Shown here: piece after piece, positions 16,741 through 21,609 of the stretch
Numbering within the stretch: position 1 is the first letter of the stretch
Layout of the letters: the number at the start of each line of letters is the position of its first letter
From: a virus
IMG/VR virus record: IMGVR_UViG_3300020202_000219
Span: 1-21,609 of that record
DNA: 21,609 nt
Strand: one strand, 5' to 3'
Position numbers and translations under genes: made by a program
Notes under the pieces: generated by a model
Seen by the model: the letters and a program-made list of their open reading frames with translations, nothing else
The model's database searches: none
Told to the model about the DNA's origin: nothing

Positions 16741-18201
16741 ATGCGTCTTGATCTCAATCTGATGTTCCCCGAGCCCCAACGCGAGGGCTTGGACCGGGGA
16801 CCACTCCCCAAGCAAAAGCTCTTTCTCGATAAGGCTTTAAGTTCCAACAACCCTAAATACCTGGCGTATTTCGGCGGCGTCGGCTCCGGTAAGTCTCTCG
16901 TATTATGCGCGACCATGATTTGTCAGGGAGTACTATACGGCGGAGAGTACGTTATCGCACGGCAGTTTATGCCGGAATTAAAGCGTACTACATATAAGAC
17001 ATTCCTGGAGATTTGCCCACCTGAGCTGATTGTCGACCACAAGATCGCACTCTCTGAAGTACATATTAAATCGGCGTCAGGAAAGCCCGCCATCTTCTAC
17101 TTTGTTGGCTTGGATGAGCCAGACAAGCTGCGATCTCTGAACTTGTCTGGATTCGGAATTGATGAGGCCTCACAGGTTTCTGAAGAGTCGTTTCTGCTTC
17201 TAATGAACCGACTTCGTAACCCGAAAGGACTGCGTAAGGGGCTCATCGTAGGAAACCCTGCCGGCCACAACTGGGTCTATCAGTACTTTGTTAAACAAGA
17301 CATGTTTAAGACGCTGGAGGCCAAGCAGCAGTTCGAACTTATCCTGGCCCCCTCCACGGAAAATGTGCATCTTCCGGTGGGATATGTACAGTCTATGCTA
17401 GCGACCTATTCCGAGGAACGCATTCAGCGCGAAATCATGGGCTCCTTTGATGCATTTGAAGGCGCCGTATACCCTGAATTTCGTAGAGATGTGCACGTCA
17501 TCCCACCGTTCAAGATTCCGACAAACTGGACTCGTATCGTTGGCGTTGACCACGGCTATAGAAATCCCGCAGCGTGGATCTGGGGCGCAGTGGACGGCGA
17601 CCAAAACATATATATTTACCGCGAGTTCTACGAGCGCGAATGGCTAATTGAGGAAATCTGCAAAGGCAAGAGCGGAAGACCTGGTGTAGCAGCTCTCATG
17701 AAGGGCGAAAAGATCGAGCAGGCGCTTATTGACCCGTCTACTCGTGCGGCACGGTCTGAAACCAAGGGAGAAAAGGTTTCGGACTTTACAATTTATACTC
17801 AGCACCTTCCCAGCGACTTCCCGCTCATACCCGCAAATAACGACGTAACTGTTGGAATTGACCGAGTTAAGAGCTACCTCAAGATTAACGAGAGTACAAA
17901 GAAGCCCAAGCTCTATATCTTCCGAAGTTGTACGAACCTAATCGATGAGCTCTGTAAGTACCGCTATAAAGAGCTGAATCACTCTCAACAAGGCAGGGTC
18001 AACGAGCGGGAGGAACCTTATAAGCACGATGACCACGCCGTGGATGCCCTCCGCTACCTCATTATGAGCCAACCGGAGCCTTACACCTCGCCTGACGATA
18101 TATACACAAAAATTAAATATAATTCCCTAGAAGGCAGTCTTCACCGGGACTTAGAGCGTATTCGCAAACCTGGAAACAGCTCTGATCCCTTTGGGATCTA
18201 A
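16741..18201 (+). CDS. terL: terminase large subunit
   Basis: A 486-residue terminase with both domains. The ATPase domain has Walker A GGVGSGKS (45-52), Walker B LNLSGFGIDEA (133-143, with Asp141 and Glu142) and the coupling segment GLRKGLIVGNPAGHN. The C-terminal RNase H-like nuclease shows the first acid in RIVGVDHGYRNPAAWIWG (Asp270), a second in ALIDPSTRAA (Asp331) and the third in KHDDHAVDALRYL (about Asp431-435). It cuts concatemers and drives packaging into the procapsid through the portal encoded 1 kb downstream. Start at ATG 16741, without a strong ribosome site (AGGT 11 nt before). Length is normal for the family. No HTH-type small subunit sits directly before it. Confidence 0.96.
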   Translation: MRLDLNLMFPEPQREGLDRGPLPKQKLFLDKALSSNNPKYLAYFGGVGSGKSLVLCATMICQGVLYGGEYVIARQFMPELKRTTYKTFLEICPPELIVDHKIALSEVHIKSASGKPAIFYFVGLDEPDKLRSLNLSGFGIDEASQVSEESFLLLMNRLRNPKGLRKGLIVGNPAGHNWVYQYFVKQDMFKTLEAKQQFELILAPSTENVHLPVGYVQSMLATYSEERIQREIMGSFDAFEGAVYPEFRRDVHVIPPFKIPTNWTRIVGVDHGYRNPAAWIWGAVDGDQNIYIYREFYEREWLIEEICKGKSGRPGVAALMKGEKIEQALIDPSTRAARSETKGEKVSDFTIYTQHLPSDFPLIPANNDVTVGIDRVKSYLKINESTKKPKLYIFRSCTNLIDELCKYRYKELNHSQQGRVNEREEPYKHDDHAVDALRYLIMSQPEPYTSPDDIYTKIKYNSLEGSLHRDLERIRKPGNSSDPFGI

Positions 18202-18354
18202 AGAATCAGGATCAGATCGCACATATACCTATTAGGGGATTCTACTCCCCATTCGGACTAACCCTCCCACGGGTATTCAAAACGAAGCCGGGAGTGCACC
18301 CCGGCATCATACCGCTTCAAGCTAAGCGAAATATAGCAAGAGAAGGAAATAAAT
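18202..18354 (+). promoter_or_regulatory. leader between terminase and structural genes with two hairpins
   Basis: About 150 bases without a gene. GGGGA-TTCTAC-TCCCC (near 18235-18250) and GCCGGG-AGTGCAC-CCCGGC (near 18286-18305) form two stems. No U run follows either, so they are not clear terminators. They may protect the downstream mRNA. AAGGA lies about 8 nt before the ATG at 18355. Confidence 0.4.
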
Positions 18355-18621
18355 ATGGCCCTTACAGCATCCAATCCATCTGGCATCACTTCCGGCGCAT
18401 GGTCACTCGGAAAGGTGAAATGCCAAAAGAAAAAGTTTTCGGTCGCAAGTGCGGATACCTCCGGCACTGTTACCTTTGACGGCCTCGTCAGCATTGACCA
18501 TGTAGAAGTTGAAGGAGTGGTTCTAACTGCTGAACCCACGTTTTCTGGCAACGTTGCAACGCTCGCGTTTGTTGATCCAGCTGCTACTCGTTACGGTTCA
18601 ATCACGGCTTACGGACGCTAG
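18355..18621 (+). CDS. small beta-rich structural protein (88 aa), possibly head decoration
   Basis: An 88-residue protein, Ala/Ser/Thr/Val-rich, with strands KKKFSVASADTSGTVTFDGL, DHVEVEGVVLTAEPTFSG and ATLAFVDPAATRYGSITAYG. Composition and size fit a small head decoration or stabilisation protein. It lies between terminase and portal. It has a good ribosome site (AAGGAAATAAAT before ATG). The family is not recognised; a scaffolding role is less likely because charged helices are absent. Confidence 0.68.
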   Translation: MALTASNPSGITSGAWSLGKVKCQKKKFSVASADTSGTVTFDGLVSIDHVEVEGVVLTAEPTFSGNVATLAFVDPAATRYGSITAYGR

Positions 18622-18694
18622 TTTCTTTCCCTCACCGCCTACCCTGATCGAGTCGTTACCAGAAGCGGCTCACAGGGTGGGCTCTCTTTCTCCT

Positions 18695-18886
18695 ATGTCA
18701 CAAAAAGCAAAAGCCATCATGGATCAAGTCGCTTCTATGTTCTCAATGGAGCATCGAAAGCCAGCAAAACCAAAGATGACGCCCGAAGTGATTCGTGGCG
18801 CGCGCCAAGATATTGCCAAGACTTTCAAAGTCAATCCCGAGCGCGACCTAAATTCCAAAATAAAGAAAGCTCTAGGACTCGAATAA
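18695..18886 (+). CDS. hypothetical helical protein (63 aa)
   Basis: 63 residues, MSQKAKAIMDQVASMFSMEH, then KPAKPKMTPEVIRGARQDIA and NPERDLNSKIKKALGLE. It is basic and helical, without cysteine or a membrane segment. The start at ATG 18695 is the first in the good part of the frame; the upstream extension (to 18554) overlaps the previous gene and has an unlikely composition. No clear ribosome site. The stop TAA is followed at once by the next ATG. It may be a scaffolding or adaptor protein. Confidence 0.6.
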   Translation: MSQKAKAIMDQVASMFSMEHRKPAKPKMTPEVIRGARQDIAKTFKVNPERDLNSKIKKALGLE

Positions 18887-19144
18887 ATGCTGTTTCGTTG
18901 CCGAGTGTGTGCTGAGAAAGATCAGCGCATCTCTGATCTCAAAGAGCAGGTTGCATTTCTTAAATCTCAACTTGTTGTTTCAAATGATCCGGAACACGCA
19001 CCGATTGGACAATATGAAGCTGACGGGATTCTGTCAGCCCAGCAGCACGTAATTGAAGTTCCCACTCCTGAGCAGTTTTCTGAAGACCGCCAAGCCGAAG
19101 CCGAGCGTTCTGAACGCGAGCGCTTACTCGCCGGCACTTACTGA
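18887..19144 (+). CDS. Cys-motif and coiled-coil protein (85 aa), possible scaffold or adaptor
   Basis: 85 residues. The N-terminus MLFRCRVCAEKDQRISDLKE has a CxxC pair, followed by a helix KEQVAFLKSQLVVS with leucine heptads. A Gln/Glu-rich middle and an acidic helical end (AEAERSERERLLAG) follow. A CxxC next to a coiled coil, directly before the portal, could mark a scaffold, an adaptor or a regulator; none is proven. It starts right at the stop of the previous gene (TAAATG), so it is coupled to it. Confidence 0.65.
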   Translation: MLFRCRVCAEKDQRISDLKEQVAFLKSQLVVSNDPEHAPIGQYEADGILSAQQHVIEVPTPEQFSEDRQAEAERSERERLLAGTY

Positions 19145-19151
19145 GAGTTAA

Positions 19152-21326
19152 ATGGCAGAACAAAATTTCCAGCGCGACATTACCGATATTGACGATATCG
19201 ACGAGCTTGCTCGACGGATCGAACAAGATTACCGCTCTGATACAAGCCAGAAAAGTGCGCTTGCGTACAACTGGGAAAGAAACCACCTTTTCTTAGACGG
19301 TAAGCAGTGGATTGTCTTCGACGGTGAGCGCGGGCGTGGTGGACAGTGGAAGCAGCTAACCGTTTCTCGTGCTAATGAGTATATCCCTCGTCCAGTCACA
19401 AACTACACGATGGATATCTATCAAACGCTCAAAGCGTATCTGACCCAACATCGTCCACGTTCTACTGTAACACCTAATACCCAAACGTATCGCGATAAGA
19501 TGGCAGCAAAGATCGCAAATCTGTGCGCCGAAGCCAATTGGGAGCGCTTGAAAGAAGAAAAGAACTACGAGCTGGCCGCCTCCGGCGGAATTTCCTACGG
19601 TACCATTTTCAAGAAAGACTACTGGGACAACACGACGCTTACGATGGCAAGAGTGCCTCGCGTTGTAGAGCAACCACTTACTGATCCAATGACTGGACAA
19701 GTGCTCGGATATGAAGAGCGCGAAGTAGTCGATCCTGAGACCGGCGAGGTAATGTATGACGAACTCCCGCTTGGCGACGTTAATACGGCGGTTGTCGAGC
19801 CATATCGTATTAGCCTTGATCCTTTGGCTAGTGATCTTCATAACTGCCGTTGGATCACTGAAAGCAGCATTCAAACGCTTGAGTGGATCAAAGAACAGTA
19901 CGGAAAATCAGCCCCAGGATACACAGGTCGAGTAGAAGAAGTTAAACCTGATAATTCTCTATCAAACGCCATGCGTCGCTTTGTCAATCTCAAGACATCA
20001 AGCGGAACACGCAGCGGAGCCGGCTATTCTCCTTCAGGCGCAGAATCAGAAGACGTTGGAGCAAACACTGCGATTGTACATGAGCGCTACGAGGCGCCAA
20101 GCCGCAAGCACCCCAAAGGGCGCATGATTGTAGTCGCAAACCACATTCCTCTTTACGCGGGCGAAAGCCCATACTCCGGCCCTGAACTCGGCGATTGGCA
20201 CCCTTACAGTGAATTCCGCTGGGAAGTGCTGCCTGGCCGCTTCTGGGGCAAGAGCCCAATTGATGACGTTGTCGAAATTCAAAAACACATTAATTCGATC
20301 GATGCAGCAATTATTCTCGTTCGCAAAACTATGGCGATACCTCAAAAGCTTATACCGCTCGATTCAGGCATTAAGCCTGGAGAGTGGAACGGACGCCCAG
20401 GACTCGAAGTGCGTTTCCGCACAAGCGGCACGCCTCCATCCACGATCCCGTCAGCGGGAGTTGATGCGCAGGTATTCCAAGAGCGCGCGCAGAAACTAGA
20501 GGACATGAAAAACATCTCCGGCGCAGTCGATATCCTTAAAGGAGATCGGCCCCCAGGTGTTACTGCTGCCTCTGCTCTTGAAATGCTGTACGAAGTTGGT
20601 ACCGGAAAGCTTCGTCCGGCCCTAGACCGTTGGAAGATGTTTATTGAGAGTTCGCAGAAAAAACAACTTCGGCTACTTGCGCGAAAGTACCGCGAACCGC
20701 GCCCGGAATTTATACGCTTACTTCACTCTAAGAACAGAGACGTACCGAAAGAAGCGATTGACCGTTTTATTGGATCAGACCTTTACGACAACTGTAATGT
20801 TGTTATCGAAGCTGGAAGCAATATTCCTAAGCTTCAGAGTGCAGAAAAGGCGCTCCTGCTGCAACTCGCACAAGTCGGATCACTCAATCTCGAATCACCG
20901 CAGAACAAACTTGAATTCAATCGCCGCATGGGCGTTGTCGGTTTCGATAATGAAGTTGGCCCAGACGTTAAGCGTGCAGAGTGGGAAAACGACGTCTTAG
21001 AAAACCTTCAATTCTCCGCAGACAACACTCCAATTGTGCTTGCAGATGAGATGCACGAAGTTCACAAGGAAATTCATATGCGGAGAGTGAAGGAACCTTC
21101 ATTCTTATCACTCCCTGCGGAAGTGCAGCAGGCATTCATGCAGCACATTCAAGAGCACGATCAATTTATTGAAATGCAACAGGCCATGGAGATGGAACAA
21201 TCCTTGATGTCTGGCATGCCCCCAGAGCCAGCGGAACCAGAAGTATCTACTCGGTCACAGGGCCGAGGGATTTCTCAGGAAATGCAGAAAAAGGTCATTT
21301 CGCCTGATGTTCCTGAACTCGAATGA
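19152..21326 (+). CDS. portal protein, P22-like
   Basis: A 724-residue portal, close to the 725 residues of the P22 portal. The N-terminus is acidic (DITDIDDIDELARRIEQDY), followed by a clip/wing region with NWERNHLFLDGKQWIVFDGE and YIPRPVTNYTMDIYQTLKAY. The middle has IDDVVEIQKHINSIDAAIIL, the long-helix part typical of portals. The C-terminus is helical and Gln/Met-rich (IEMQQAMEMEQSLMSG). The dodecameric ring sits at one capsid vertex, works with the terminase in packaging and later joins the tail. The call rests on length, position after terL and overall layout. It ends in an ATGA overlap with the next gene. Confidence 0.9.
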   Translation: MAEQNFQRDITDIDDIDELARRIEQDYRSDTSQKSALAYNWERNHLFLDGKQWIVFDGERGRGGQWKQLTVSRANEYIPRPVTNYTMDIYQTLKAYLTQHRPRSTVTPNTQTYRDKMAAKIANLCAEANWERLKEEKNYELAASGGISYGTIFKKDYWDNTTLTMARVPRVVEQPLTDPMTGQVLGYEEREVVDPETGEVMYDELPLGDVNTAVVEPYRISLDPLASDLHNCRWITESSIQTLEWIKEQYGKSAPGYTGRVEEVKPDNSLSNAMRRFVNLKTSSGTRSGAGYSPSGAESEDVGANTAIVHERYEAPSRKHPKGRMIVVANHIPLYAGESPYSGPELGDWHPYSEFRWEVLPGRFWGKSPIDDVVEIQKHINSIDAAIILVRKTMAIPQKLIPLDSGIKPGEWNGRPGLEVRFRTSGTPPSTIPSAGVDAQVFQERAQKLEDMKNISGAVDILKGDRPPGVTAASALEMLYEVGTGKLRPALDRWKMFIESSQKKQLRLLARKYREPRPEFIRLLHSKNRDVPKEAIDRFIGSDLYDNCNVVIEAGSNIPKLQSAEKALLLQLAQVGSLNLESPQNKLEFNRRMGVVGFDNEVGPDVKRAEWENDVLENLQFSADNTPIVLADEMHEVHKEIHMRRVKEPSFLSLPAEVQQAFMQHIQEHDQFIEMQQAMEMEQSLMSGMPPEPAEPEVSTRSQGRGISQEMQKKVISPDVPELE

Positions 21327-21604
21327 AGAAAACAAAAGTTTACGTTGCAATCCCAAGCGTAGGTACCGTGAGCGATCTCATGCCTTACGCGTTTCGCCAG
21401 TATGAAAGAGAATACGGCGATCGGATTGAATTCGTCTATCCCAAGCATTGCGTTCAAAGGAAGTTTCACGACTTTGCTAGAAACGCGATGGTAGACGACT
21501 TTCTAGAAACCGACTGCGACATTCTGTGGTTTCTAGACTCTGACGTAGTGCCTCCGCCGCATGTCTTAGACTTAATTACTAAGTACGGCGAGCACTGGGA
21601 GTGA
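21323..21604 (+). CDS. GT-A-like glycosyltransferase, short version ending at the window edge
   Basis: 93 residues with the GT-A start: KVYVAIPSVGTVSDLMPYAF, a helix and ARNAMVDDFLETDCDILWFL then LDSDVVPPPHVL, which holds the DxD-type (DSD) nucleotide/metal site. Phage proteins of this class normally run 200 or more residues with the acceptor part after the DxD, but here a TGA (and a second stop, TAA) comes right after HWE. Either the gene is truncated, or reading continues in another frame beyond the window. It is coupled to the portal gene (ATGA). A glycosyltransferase next to a portal gene is unusual, and so is an apparent half-length protein. Confidence 0.7.
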   Translation: MKKTKVYVAIPSVGTVSDLMPYAFRQYEREYGDRIEFVYPKHCVQRKFHDFARNAMVDDFLETDCDILWFLDSDVVPPPHVLDLITKYGEHWE

Positions 21605-21609
21605 TAAGA

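Noticed and set aside
18554-18694. Extended start of the 63-residue protein
   Set aside because: The extension overlaps the previous gene and reads as unlikely protein; ATG 18695 starts the normal-looking part.
1-21609. CRISPR arrays, insertion sequences and known anti-phage systems
   Set aside because: No regular repeat-spacer pattern, no transposase and no recognised defence gene set on either strand.

Overview
The window is part of the genome of a temperate, tailed double-stranded DNA phage (or an integrated prophage). The evidence is a P-loop terminase large subunit, a roughly 720-residue P22-type portal protein, a tyrosine integrase next to a tRNA-derived attachment site, a phage-type replication and recombination block, and two cell-wall hydrolases. 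The portal type suggests a short-tailed (podovirus-like) particle, which is an inference. The host is probably Gram-negative: there are a lipoprotein signal, Sec signal peptides and an M15 endolysin, and the tRNA segment at the att site carries an encoded CCA end. I cannot name the host.

Layout. (1) 1-5450, leftward: a 54-residue protein, a RecB/Cas4-like nuclease, a collagen-like lipoprotein, a Rad52-type annealing protein, an 88-residue protein, a family A DNA polymerase, an FmdB-type zinc ribbon, a small membrane protein, a lytic transglycosylase, a Cys-rich protein and the start of a P-loop ATPase. (2) 5542-6992, rightward: an exported protein, a helix-turn-helix (HTH) protein, an M15 endolysin and a small acidic protein. 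(3) 7000-9893, leftward: a ribbon-helix-helix (RHH) protein, a secreted Cys-rich peptide, an HExxH metallopeptidase, a dATP/dGTP diphosphohydrolase-like protein, a GT4 glycosyltransferase, an HTH protein and a 76-residue protein. (4) 10084-10401, rightward: an RHH regulator behind an iteron-like operator. (5) 10515-13107, leftward: a long train of small, mostly overlapping unknown genes. (6) 13202-13641: about 440 bases without a convincing gene. (7) 13673-15149, rightward: accessory genes, including an MbcA/ParS-type toxin-binding domain. (8) 15257-16512: attP and integrase. (9) 16512-21604, rightward: the packaging and head block (terminase, small structural proteins, portal, and a GT-A-like protein at the edge).

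Regulation. Six sigma70-type promoters, on both strands and in regions 1, 2, 3, 5 and 7, carry a similar palindromic element of about 16 bp, with 5-bp arms and a 6-bp centre made of TAGTA/AGTAC half-sites. It lies in the 17-bp spacer between the -35 and -10 boxes. This looks like a phage-wide regulon under one repressor. At two of these promoters, and at one similar promoter, the -10 box ends exactly 6 nt before the ATG, which predicts leaderless mRNAs. Most leftward genes are chained by ATGA stop/start overlaps, and these support several genes of 28-55 residues.

How the genes may work together: the nuclease and the Rad52-type protein form a recombination pair beside the polymerase and a putative P-loop helicase. 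The integrase recombines at a tRNA-Arg(CCU)-like attP. The glycosyltransferase, lipoprotein and secreted proteins are candidate lysogenic-conversion genes. No complete new defence system is visible. The most unusual features are the shared operator regulon with leaderless promoters, an intrinsic terminator directly before the polymerase start, a lone MbcA/ParS-like domain without a toxin, a phage lipoprotein with Gly-X-Y repeats, and a heavily structured leader RNA at 14216-14401.
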